Below the pieces are notes generated by a model. That model was given only the letters and a program-made list of their open reading frames with translations. It was not told the origin of the DNA and searched no databases. Both the position numbers and the translations under genes were made by a program. Shown piece by piece: positions 54,449 through 61,115 of a DNA stretch of 64,000 nucleotides. Numbering within the stretch: position 1 is the stretch's first letter; every line of letters starts with the position of its first letter. This DNA comes from a virus. The stretch covers positions 26,964-90,963 of IMG/VR virus record IMGVR_UViG_3300030012_003189. One strand, 5' to 3'.

Positions 54449-54451
54449 TGA

Positions 54452-54484
54452 AAATAAAAAAACCTCCCATTTCTGAGAGGTTTT
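54452..54484 (-). terminator. Rho-independent terminator after the holin-like gene
   Basis: On the minus strand, AAAACCTCTCA, a GAAA tetraloop, then TGGGAGGTTTTTTT form a strong stem with one G-T wobble and a T-run. It ends the transcript of the 78-residue membrane protein and precedes the tail operon. Confidence 0.8.
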
Positions 54485-54513
54485 AGTATCTTAACCGGTT
54501 ATGGTTTTAATTC

Positions 54514-54750
54514 TTAAGCTTTCTTTTTAAGAATGTGGTATAAAACTCCAGCACCTACTAATCCAAGTAGACCTTCGTTACTCAATCCACCTAATATACC
54601 CATAATGTTGTCCACTACAGATACCTCAGGCCAGAAAGGAATATTAGCACCTTTGAATAGTACTTCTAATACTACTCCCAAAGCGATAACACTTATACCG
54701 ATTTCTGTTAGATGATTAGCCCAAGAGCCAATCTTTTTAAGAAATTCCAT
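54514..54750 (-). CDS. Holin-like small membrane protein, 78 aa
   Basis: This 78-residue protein has two hydrophobic segments, ISVIALGVVLEVLF (residues about 18-31) and MGILGGLSNEGLLGLVGAG (about 49-68), and a charged Lys-rich C terminus (LYHILKKKA). This is a class II holin-like layout, and such proteins are common in marine T4-like phages. Its own ribosome binding site AGAGGAG and flanking terminators suggest a separate small transcript. It could form the membrane lesion that releases the lysozyme encoded at 57697-58272. The function is inferred. Confidence 0.55.
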   Translation of the reverse strand: MEFLKKIGSWANHLTEIGISVIALGVVLEVLFKGANIPFWPEVSVVDNIMGILGGLSNEGLLGLVGAGVLYHILKKKA

Positions 54751-54894
54751 ATATTACTCCTCTGTTTAAAATTAATGAAAATAACTTTTCCATATTACAA
54801 AACATCGGACTGTCCAAGAAATAACTATAGTATATATTAAATAAAAAGTATGTTTTTAATTTTCACACCGATTGTGTGAACTATATCGAGTGTC
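54751..54894 (-). other. Intergenic leader with palindromic hairpin before the holin-like gene
   Basis: This 144-base stretch has no ORF of note. It contains a perfect inverted repeat on the plus strand, TTCACAC/GTGTGAA (54862-54880), with a 5-base loop, and an AT-rich stretch (TTTAATATATACTATAG on the coding strand) that may be a promoter for the holin-like gene. The hairpin could be an operator or a second stem of the transcription end. Nothing else is visible. Confidence 0.4.
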
Positions 54895-54928
54895 AAACAA
54901 AAAACCCAACCTTACGGGGTTGGGTTTT
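54895..54928 (-). terminator. Strong rho-independent terminator
   Basis: On the minus strand AAAACCCAACC pairs with GGTTGGGTTTT as an 11-bp stem around a short loop (CCGTAA), then a T-rich run (TTTTTTGTTTG). It ends any transcript reading out of the carbamoyltransferase gene and is also the 3' end of the proposed small RNA. The length and GC core make it the strongest terminator in the window. Confidence 0.85.
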
Positions 54929-55015
54929 ATCCAATCACTTTGAATTACGACTGGTTGTTTAGAGCTACTAAGTTTGTCAATCTCCACACATCTGTCTACA
55001 ATTGTTGAGCTCTAC
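54895..55015 (-). ncRNA. Candidate structured small RNA, about 120 nt
   Basis: Between an ATATTTATAT element (55019-55028) and the strong terminator lies a region without a usable ORF that can fold into stems: TAGAGCT (55014-55008) pairs with AGCTCTA (54966-54960), CCAGTC (54954-54949) pairs with GATTGG (54936-54931), and then the terminator stem. If the element sets the start a few bases downstream, as at coding genes, the RNA begins just at the first stem. It could be a phage regulatory RNA. An alternative is simply the 3' untranslated end of the upstream gene. Confidence 0.45.
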
Positions 55016-55018
55016 AAT

Positions 55019-55028
55019 ATATAAATAT
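55019..55028 (-). promoter_or_regulatory. ATATTTATAT element (class I promoter candidate), upstream of the candidate small RNA
   Basis: The coding strand reads AATATTTATATATTG, touching the stop codon of the carbamoyltransferase gene. No coding region follows for 270 bases, unlike the other copies of this element, so the likely product is the structured RNA. An imperfect palindrome around GAGCTC (55002-55017) lies directly downstream and might be an operator. Confidence 0.45.
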
Positions 55029-56740
55029 TAGATTATTTTCTTAGAAATAAAAATATTATCAATCACTAAGAAATCCATATCACAATTCATAAATGTATCA
55101 ATTGCTTCTTGTGCATCTCTAACCATAGTTTGGTCTTTGAGATTGAATGATGTGTTTAGTAGTATTGGATACTTTGTAATCTTCTGATATTCTTTTAGAA
55201 GTTTATACATCTTAGGATTAAAATCTTCTCTAAGTGTTTGTACTCTTGCTGAACCATCGGTGTGTGTGATAGCTGGTAATTTAGTTTGGTGATTTTGTTT
55301 TACCTTTACTATTTGATTCATATAAGGTATCTCTACATTTGGAGTAAAGAATCTTTTCATATCTTCGTAACAAACTATAGGAGCAAATGGTCTAAAACCT
55401 TCTCTTTTCTTTACAACCATATTTACTCTCTTTTTCATTTGTGGGTCTCTTGGGTCTGCTAAGATAGAACGATTACCTAATGCTCTTGCACCGAACTCTA
55501 ATTGACCTCTAACCCAACCAATAATATTTCCTTCTGATATAAGTTTAGCTACTTTTGGTAACAACTCCTCATCAGATAATGCTTCGTAGAATATCTTATC
55601 TTCGTTATCTTTTACAATCTTTACTATATCTAATAGTTTTTCAGATGGGCCTAAGAATGGTGTTTTATTTTCCTTTCTATCATTTGTGATATGATTCCAA
55701 TAGTTTAGAGCTGCTCCAATAGCAGAACCAGCATCAGATGGAGCTGGTGGTATCCAAATGTTTTTAAATGGTGTTCTATCTTGAATCTTACCATTAGCAG
55801 TTCCATTGTATGCACACCCACCACTTAAACATAAGTTTTTAGATTTTGTTTTTTTATACAGCTTATTTAGTAATCTAAAGAAATGCTTTTCATATGTGTA
55901 TTGTAAAGCTGCTGATATATTTTTATGAATATCATTTATTGGTTCTTCGGATAATCTATTTGGTATTCCAAATAGTTTAGATAGTTTTGTATTGAACATA
56001 ATTTTATCGGAATAATGATAAGAGAAGTATTCCATATTTAGTTCAAATCCATCCTCCGTTTCTTTTATTAGTTCATCAAACTTTTTATGATGAAATAGAT
56101 GAGTACCATATGGAGCTAATCCCATAACTTTATACTCACCTTCATTTGGTTTGAATCCTAAGAAAGCAGTAATTGTAGAATAAAGTAATCCTAATGAGTG
56201 TGGATACACTACTTCACTATGTCTTTTTATTATATTATCTTTACCAGTCGCTAATACAGTAGTATCCCATTCACCAACACCATCTACTGATAGTATAGCT
56301 GATTCATCAAAATCTGAGGTAAAGTATGAATATGCTAAATGAGATAAGTGATGATTACCAATGAAAACTTTTGCATTAGGAAATATGTAATCAAAGTGTT
56401 CTAACGGGTTTGTTTTCTTTGGAAACTTAAATGGGTTCTTCCAAAAGTATTTCCAATAAGATTTCCAATCTCTATCGTTTTTAAGATTTGGATTTTCATA
56501 ATAACATACGGCTGATATTTGTTTACCTACAATTTTGTTATTTTTTAAAATCCAATTAATTGAATTTATTGGAAAACTACTATCGTGTTTTATACCAGTA
56601 AATCTTTCTTCTTCTACTGCGTTTAAAACTTTACCATTTTGTATTAGTGCAACTGCTGAATCATGAAATCCAAAAGAGATTCCAATGATATAATCATCAT
56701 AAATGTTCTTCTTCATTCCAAAACTGATTTGGATTGTCAT
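55028..56740 (-). CDS. Carbamoyltransferase (NodU/TobZ family)
   Basis: This 570-residue protein begins a NodU-type fold at IIGISFGFHDSAVALI with GKVLNAVEEERFTG, has IGNHHLSHLAYSYF (the metal-binding His pair), SVDGVGEWDTT, CLSGGCAYNG (about 307) and the C-terminal RGQLEFGARALGNRSI (about 420) with FRPFAPIV. Members use carbamoyl phosphate and ATP to carbamoylate a hydroxyl, commonly on sugars. The start at 56740 overlaps the sigma gene by 44 bases; a second Met at 56716 would reduce this to 20. In this phage it could carbamoylate a glycan, or a hydroxylated base. Confidence 0.85.
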   Translation of the reverse strand: MTIQISFGMKKNIYDDYIIGISFGFHDSAVALIQNGKVLNAVEEERFTGIKHDSSFPINSINWILKNNKIVGKQISAVCYYENPNLKNDRDWKSYWKYFWKNPFKFPKKTNPLEHFDYIFPNAKVFIGNHHLSHLAYSYFTSDFDESAILSVDGVGEWDTTVLATGKDNIIKRHSEVVYPHSLGLLYSTITAFLGFKPNEGEYKVMGLAPYGTHLFHHKKFDELIKETEDGFELNMEYFSYHYSDKIMFNTKLSKLFGIPNRLSEEPINDIHKNISAALQYTYEKHFFRLLNKLYKKTKSKNLCLSGGCAYNGTANGKIQDRTPFKNIWIPPAPSDAGSAIGAALNYWNHITNDRKENKTPFLGPSEKLLDIVKIVKDNEDKIFYEALSDEELLPKVAKLISEGNIIGWVRGQLEFGARALGNRSILADPRDPQMKKRVNMVVKKREGFRPFAPIVCYEDMKRFFTPNVEIPYMNQIVKVKQNHQTKLPAITHTDGSARVQTLREDFNPKMYKLLKEYQKITKYPILLNTSFNLKDQTMVRDAQEAIDTFMNCDMDFLVIDNIFISKKII

Positions 56741-57428
56741 CTATCACTTCACCTTCTAAAAACGAATTTAACATTTTCTTTTGATGTTGCTTCATTACAT
56801 TTACAACTTTTGTGATGTAGTGAGTTTTACAATCTGTCATTTCTCTAATAAGTAGATATAAATGTTTTTTATTAAAGTTTTCTATATAATCTGCTCTTCT
56901 AAATAATTCTAAAACCGCATCTGCTATTTGAATATCTCTTTTCTTTGTAAATACAACTGTAAGATTTTTATCCCAATATTCTAACATTATTTTTCTAAAC
57001 TCAGAATATTCTTCATTTTGTTGAGCTTCATAATAATCGTTTTGTGGATTCCAAGTTTGTGGCATTTCAGATATTAATGCGTTTTTTTGCCATCTTTTAT
57101 AATTACCATTATTATTTAGAATCAAATAGTTTTTTGCTATAATTGTAAAATAAGAAAATGCTTTACCTTTACCTTCTTTGTACATATGTATTTTTTCTAC
57201 CATAGCAGATACTACTTCTTTTTTGATATCTGATTTTGGTACATCAAAGTAAGTAAACTTAAATGTATTTAAAACATTTTCAGCTAATTTTGCGAAAGGA
57301 TATTTTATACCTTCATTGTATATTTTATTCCTCTCTTTAGGGTCTTTACATTTGTTGTATGCTATAATAGCATCTTGAGCAGGCGTACCAAAATACATTT
57401 TGGATTTTTTTCTTCTCGGTCTGGGCAT
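56697..57428 (-). CDS. Late-transcription sigma factor, T4 gp55-like
   Basis: This 243-residue protein has a basic N terminus, then a sigma-like helical region: NEGIKYPFAKLAENVLNTFK, VVSAMVEKIHMYKEGKGKAF and FSYFTIIAKNYLILNN, a segment strongly reminiscent of gp55 of T4-like phages (AFAYFTxI..YxxxRxI type). Gp55 directs host RNA polymerase to late promoters with gp33 and the sliding clamp. It is placed directly above the carbamoyltransferase, holin-like and tail genes. The promoter it uses may be the recurring ATATTTATA element. Confidence 0.75.
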   Translation of the reverse strand: MPRPRRKKSKMYFGTPAQDAIIAYNKCKDPKERNKIYNEGIKYPFAKLAENVLNTFKFTYFDVPKSDIKKEVVSAMVEKIHMYKEGKGKAFSYFTIIAKNYLILNNNGNYKRWQKNALISEMPQTWNPQNDYYEAQQNEEYSEFRKIMLEYWDKNLTVVFTKKRDIQIADAVLELFRRADYIENFNKKHLYLLIREMTDCKTHYITKVVNVMKQHQKKMLNSFLEGEVIDDNPNQFWNEEEHL

Positions 57429-57431
57429 ATT

Positions 57432-57695
57432 CTATTTAAATTGTTCGTTTAACTCTTTTACTATACCTTTGAGTTCTGTAAATACAGTACCCACTTCATC
57501 ATCTGATTCAAATGAACCTCTGATATCTGCTGCTTGCATTCTTTCATTAGCATCAGTAATAGTTTGTACAACACCATTAATCGTACCAACTAAATCATCC
57601 TCTAATTGTTCGTTTTGTTTAAGTAGGTTTCTAACCCCTATCAGCAGTCCAATGTTGATAACTGCTGATACTCCTAAAATTATTTCTATAACCAT
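57432..57695 (-). CDS. Small membrane-anchored protein, 87 aa
   Basis: This 87-residue protein has an N-terminal hydrophobic helix (VIEIILGVSAVINIGLLIGV) acting as a membrane anchor, followed by a charged soluble part (LKQNEQLEDDLVGTINGV, FTELKGIVKELNEQFK). Its position between the lysozyme and gp55 genes suggests a role in lysis, such as an anti-holin or spanin-like piece, but no motif shows this. It is otherwise unassigned. Confidence 0.6.
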   Translation of the reverse strand: MVIEIILGVSAVINIGLLIGVRNLLKQNEQLEDDLVGTINGVVQTITDANERMQAADIRGSFESDDEVGTVFTELKGIVKELNEQFK

Positions 57696-57696
57696 T

Positions 57697-58272
57697 CTAA
57701 TTTAATTTAATATCGTATCCACTAAATTGTTTCATATACGATGTTATCTTTGTTCCATAGGCATCTTTAAAAACTCTACCACTTTTAAAATACCTTTTTA
57801 CTGAACCCTGTCCTCCAAGATGAGCAGCTGCTAATATACCACTTTCTGAGATATACATACCATTGATTATTTTTCCATCAAATGTATCAATGTAAGTTTG
57901 TAGTTTCTCTTTGTTGTGTAGTAATAAAGCCATCATTGCTTCTTCTTGTAGTTGTGGGTTGTTAAGGAATTCTTTACGGGTCACTTTGAATCCTAATCCT
58001 TTAAGTGTTGATTTACCAAATTGGTACTTCCCCATATATCCCCAAGTGTTTGTAATATCATATCTATTACCACTTTCTCTGAATCCAATATCATTTAAGA
58101 ATCTATTAAGTTCATCTTCGTGATATTTTTTGATTCTAAGTTCCTCAGCTTCTTTTCTGAGTTTGTCATCTTCCATTAATTGTTCGTAATTAATATCTGA
58201 TGTTGTTGCGGAATCTATCATTCCAAACGATAGTATCGTAATACACATCGTAAATATTATTGTTTTTCTCAT
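57697..58272 (-). CDS. Secreted lysozyme / lytic transglycosylase (endolysin)
   Basis: This 191-residue protein has an N-terminal signal sequence (KTIIFTMCITILSFGMI, residues 3-19) and a catalytic domain with GFRESGNRYDI (about 62-72) followed by WGYMGKYQFG and GILAAAHLGGQGSV. The catalytic Glu in ESGN and the YQF motif fit lysozyme-like transglycosylases, which cut peptidoglycan glycan strands. A Sec-exported endolysin without a need for a holin pore is possible. It is preceded by a class II promoter-like sequence and an AAAGGAG ribosome binding site. Confidence 0.75.
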   Translation of the reverse strand: MRKTIIFTMCITILSFGMIDSATTSDINYEQLMEDDKLRKEAEELRIKKYHEDELNRFLNDIGFRESGNRYDITNTWGYMGKYQFGKSTLKGLGFKVTRKEFLNNPQLQEEAMMALLLHNKEKLQTYIDTFDGKIINGMYISESGILAAAHLGGQGSVKRYFKSGRVFKDAYGTKITSYMKQFSGYDIKLN

Positions 58273-58303
58273 ACGGTATTTCTCCTTTTGATTAAACTAT
58301 AAC

Positions 58304-58318
58304 AAATATACGAAAAAT
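58304..58318 (-). promoter_or_regulatory. Class II promoter candidate, upstream of the lysis gene
   Basis: The coding strand reads ATTTTTCGTATATTTG, 31 bases before the ATG at 58272. Fifteen bases are identical to those upstream of the primase gene (34470-34484). TATATTTG matches the TAnnTTTG pattern. It may be an early or host-type promoter. Confidence 0.45.
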
Positions 58319-58351
58319 ATTTCATATATCCTAATAAAATCGTAATTTTTT

Positions 58352-58606
58352 TTATGCTTGTCCTATTGGACCAAAATACATGTCCAATAATTCCTCATCA
58401 GTAGTTTGAACCCTTCTTTTTAATTTATCTGCTTCGTTGATGAGCTTTGCGAATTCTTTAGCTGTTTCCAAAAACAGCTTTTGATTTTGGAATAACCTTT
58501 CCTTAACCTCGTCTTTAGTAAGGATTTCTTTCTCAACTAATAACTCAATTATAGATTGATTAAGTAGGTTAACTTGTAGTAAGTTATCTTTTATTTCTTT
58601 AAACAT
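58352..58606 (-). CDS. Hypothetical protein, 84 aa
   Basis: This 84-residue protein is helical and charged (EIKDNLLQVNLLNQSIIELL, EKEILTKDEVKERLF, LFLETAKEFAKLINEADKLK). There is no signal or membrane segment. It overlaps the start of the gene downstream of its own start by 8 bases, so it is cotranslated with 58599-58832. Function is unknown; a small regulatory or structural role is possible. Confidence 0.65.
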   Translation of the reverse strand: MFKEIKDNLLQVNLLNQSIIELLVEKEILTKDEVKERLFQNQKLFLETAKEFAKLINEADKLKRRVQTTDEELLDMYFGPIGQA

Positions 58607-58832
58607 CTTTTATATCCTTTAGTAAAGTTTTTATATCATCTTTACTATCTTCTAAATCACCAAATGCCTTTTGTATGGATTTTGGTGAGTAACCTAACGA
58701 ATGAGCTAATCTAATCATTATAGCTTTATACTCATTTATATTCATATCATCGGGTACATCAAACTTTATTTCGTTTGCTTCCCTTACATTTTGCTTCCAT
58801 CCGTTACTATACTTAAATATTAATTTTGCCAT
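58599..58832 (-). CDS. Hypothetical protein, 77 aa
   Basis: This 77-residue protein starts AKLIFKYSNGWKQNVREAN and continues with DVPDDMNINEYKAIMIRLAH and GYSPKSIQKAFGDLED, a compact alpha/beta-like pattern without a known motif. A ribosome binding site-like AAGGAA precedes it, 14 bases after the deformylase gene. It may be a small host-interaction protein. I do not recognise the family. Confidence 0.65.
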   Translation of the reverse strand: MAKLIFKYSNGWKQNVREANEIKFDVPDDMNINEYKAIMIRLAHSLGYSPKSIQKAFGDLEDSKDDIKTLLKDIKDV

Positions 58833-58846
58833 CGTTTCGTTCCTTT

Positions 58847-59467
58847 TTATACAATTTCATACCCTCTCTCTAATAATGGTACTGCTTTTTTGTACTTCAT
58901 AAACTCAGTATCACCATCAGGAGATTTAACCATCACTTTATCATTTCTACCAAATTTCTTTTCAGATACTCTTTGGATATTATATGCTCTTACAGAATCA
59001 GTAATTAATATCCCATCTAAATGGTCTATCTCATGCTGAGCAACAACACACTCTAACAATCCTTCATCAGCAAAGTAATTGTGCCCTTCTGAACCTATCT
59101 TATCCTTTTCATCAGGTCCAAACTCAACTGTACCTAAGTTATCTGTTTCAACAGTAATAGAAATACTTCTAACTGTGTTCTTTGGTTTTCTCATTGTTTT
59201 GGGAAGAGATAAACAACTCTCAATATACTGAACTGCTTCTTCACTTCTTTTAACAATTTTTGGATTTACCAACACCATAGGTTGTTTGATGTTAATCACA
59301 CACATTCTTTTATCCACACCGATTTGGTTTGCTGATAATCCAAATCCTTTTTCTTTTTCTAATGCGGTAAACAATGCTGCTGATATAACATCTTCTTCAG
59401 ATTTATTTTTAGGTAAATCTGTTACTACCTTTTGTAATTTTATTTTATCTGTAACTATGTTTCTCAT
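58847..59467 (-). CDS. def: Peptide deformylase
   Basis: This 206-residue protein has the three deformylase motifs in order: GLSANQIG (about 46), a variant of GxGxAAxQ; ESCLSLP (about 84), a variant of EGCLS with the metal-binding Cys; and QHEIDHLDGI (about 146), the HExDH metal site. The enzyme removes the formyl group from the N-terminal Met of new proteins. Phage copies are known in marine myoviruses, where they may speed maturation of phage or photosystem proteins. It overlaps the next gene by 4 bases. Confidence 0.9.
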   Translation of the reverse strand: MRNIVTDKIKLQKVVTDLPKNKSEEDVISAALFTALEKEKGFGLSANQIGVDKRMCVINIKQPMVLVNPKIVKRSEEAVQYIESCLSLPKTMRKPKNTVRSISITVETDNLGTVEFGPDEKDKIGSEGHNYFADEGLLECVVAQHEIDHLDGILITDSVRAYNIQRVSEKKFGRNDKVMVKSPDGDTEFMKYKKAVPLLERGYEIV

Positions 59468-59700
59468 TCAAATAAGTTTAATTGTGATTTATCTTTAACT
59501 AATTTTCTTTCTGATATATCAGAACCAAATGGTCTTTCATAAATAGTTTCACCACCATCAGGTGATTCATAGATTGTGCCATCCCATTTATTATATTGGT
59601 TAATCTTATCTATTCTATCCCAATATATTTCTCTAACTTTCGCACCTAACTCTGCATCGTTAGGATGTTTTTCTACTAAGGGTTTAATATTTACATTCAT
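59464..59700 (-). CDS. Hypothetical protein, 78 aa
   Basis: This 78-residue protein has IKPLVEKHPNDAELGAKVRE and DKINQYNKWDGTIYESPDGG with charged residues throughout. It is linked by 4-base overlaps to the genes on both sides. No motif or membrane segment is visible. Function is unknown. Confidence 0.65.
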   Translation of the reverse strand: MNVNIKPLVEKHPNDAELGAKVREIYWDRIDKINQYNKWDGTIYESPDGGETIYERPFGSDISERKLVKDKSQLNLFE

Positions 59701-60251
59701 AATTTCTTAATTAAAGTTTTTGTATTTAGTCTATTTTGATGTGGATTCTTCCACAACTCCGAGTTATTAAATTCGTTTAATTTTTTTATTTCCGAATTTT
59801 GTATAGATAAAGGATGTTTCTTTTTAAATTCATCTAAAACAGAATTGTTTATTAAAATATATCCACCTGTTATAGTATAATCCCAAGCATAACTAAACAA
59901 ATCAAATCTTATGTTTTTATCAGTAGCAACTGAACCAATATCTATATCACAATAAGCTATGTTTGTTTTTGGAGGTTCTTCTTTATATACATCAAATGAA
60001 AATATTCTTGGATGATTTAATGGATTGAATATATCATATCCATAAACCCTTTCACTTCCGTATAGTTCACATAACTTTTCAATACAAACACCAACACCAC
60101 AACCAAACTGAAGTATATCTCCTTTGTTTGGTATATCTAATGTCGGTAGTAGTTCTGATGCTATTTTGTATGAATGATAATTGTATCCATATTCACTCCA
60201 TATGGTATTACCACCATCAAACCATTCTTTCCATTGTTTCTTATAACTCAC
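59697..60251 (-). CDS. Putative class I methyltransferase
   Basis: This 184-residue protein has GDILQFGCGVGVCIEKLCEL (a SAM-binding Gly-rich loop), VYGYDIFNPL and a DIDIGSVATDKN strand, which fit a short Rossmann methyltransferase. The usual C-terminal extension is short. Its neighbours make activated sugars, so a sugar or small-molecule methylation is plausible. The substrate is unknown and the assignment is moderate. It overlaps the nucleotidyltransferase by one base. Confidence 0.5.
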   Translation of the reverse strand: MSYKKQWKEWFDGGNTIWSEYGYNYHSYKIASELLPTLDIPNKGDILQFGCGVGVCIEKLCELYGSERVYGYDIFNPLNHPRIFSFDVYKEEPPKTNIAYCDIDIGSVATDKNIRFDLFSYAWDYTITGGYILINNSVLDEFKKKHPLSIQNSEIKKLNEFNNSELWKNPHQNRLNTKTLIKKL

Positions 60252-60733
60252 TATACTGCCATATTATTATATTTTTCTAACAACCAGGATGAGGATTGTA
60301 CTTTATCACCTAATCCCCAAACTAACTCTATACCCCATCCTTTACAAACATCTTCTTCTACAGATGGTACTTGACCAGCAACTCTATCACCACCATTACC
60401 AAATGCTATTATTCCTTCTTTCCATTCTCCACCTCTTTCTCTCATCCATTTGTGTCTTGATGCATCGATAAAATCACATGCTGAATCATCATTGTGTATC
60501 TTTGGATTCATAATATAAACCCAATCTACTCCTTTTATATTCTCCATTATGAAAGCTCTTTCTCTTTCTTTCATAAATGATTTACCTTTTTTTCTCCTTA
60601 ACCAACTATCGTTGTTAAGTCCTATCCAAACCTCATCTGCAAGTTCTCTTGCGTTTTGGATACATTGTATATGACCTTTGTGTACGGGGTCAAACCCACC
60701 GCTTATTAATATTACTTTATATTTTTTACTCAT
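60251..60733 (-). CDS. HldE/TagD-like nucleotidyltransferase
   Basis: This 160-residue protein has SGGFDPVHKGHIQCI, an intact HxGH motif, and a C-terminal DKVQSSSWLLEKY with an SS(S/T) segment for nucleotide binding. This is the layout of cytidylyl- or adenylyltransferases acting on glycerol phosphate or heptose phosphate (TagD, HldE C-terminal domain). It likely activates a sugar phosphate for the transferases in this window. It differs from the copy at 15409-15885, which has HPGY in place of HxGH. Confidence 0.75.
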   Translation of the reverse strand: MSKKYKVILISGGFDPVHKGHIQCIQNARELADEVWIGLNNDSWLRRKKGKSFMKERERAFIMENIKGVDWVYIMNPKIHNDDSACDFIDASRHKWMRERGGEWKEGIIAFGNGGDRVAGQVPSVEEDVCKGWGIELVWGLGDKVQSSSWLLEKYNNMAV

Positions 60734-61113
60734 TTGTTTTCAGTTTTCCACTCCTCATCGAATGCTCCTATAGGTTTTCTATGCTCATCCGATGGGTCGT
60801 ATTTATGTGTTACATAATATGCTAAAATTGTTCCTGGCTCTAATGCCTTATAACCATGATACACACCAGGTGGTATCTTTAAGACTTGTGGATTTTTATC
60901 TGAAAGGTATTTAAATTCACAACCATCTTCTTCGGTTGCCCATCCTACCTTTAAACTACCTTTGAGGCAAATCCAATAGTCAGTTTGTTTTTCGTGTTTG
61001 TGCCACGCAACTATATGTTTAGTTGAATTTATATACGATATATTTACTTGTCCTTTTTCTAAAGGAAATACATCTAATAATCTTTGTGCTCTATCATCTT
61101 CGTGATAATTCAT
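60730..61113 (-). CDS. RmlC-like cupin, sugar epimerase-like
   Basis: This 127-residue cupin has VAWHKHEKQTDYWICLKG and IPPGVYHGYKAL, a metal/substrate-binding double motif similar to sugar 3,5-epimerase-related and WxcM-type cupins. It is too short for a full RmlC (about 180-200). It may epimerise or isomerise a nucleotide-linked sugar, or bind one without catalysis. It overlaps the nucleotidyltransferase by 4 bases and lies two bases after the thymidylate synthase gene. Confidence 0.7.
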   Translation of the reverse strand: MNYHEDDRAQRLLDVFPLEKGQVNISYINSTKHIVAWHKHEKQTDYWICLKGSLKVGWATEEDGCEFKYLSDKNPQVLKIPPGVYHGYKALEPGTILAYYVTHKYDPSDEHRKPIGAFDEEWKTENK

Positions 61114-61115
61114 AA

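Noticed and set aside
54862-54880. TTCACAC...GTGTGAA palindrome as a second terminator
   Set aside because: The inverted repeat is perfect but no clear T-run follows on the minus strand, so it is left as a hairpin of unknown role.
54751-55027. tRNA genes in the largest intergenic gap
   Set aside because: No cloverleaf with a T-loop and acceptor pair was visible; the stems found do not fit a tRNA. No tRNA was recognised elsewhere in the window.
719-55028. TATAAATA on the plus strand as T4 late promoters facing right
   Set aside because: No plus-strand genes follow any of these sites; all neighbouring genes are on the minus strand, so the sites were read as coding-strand ATATTTATA instead.
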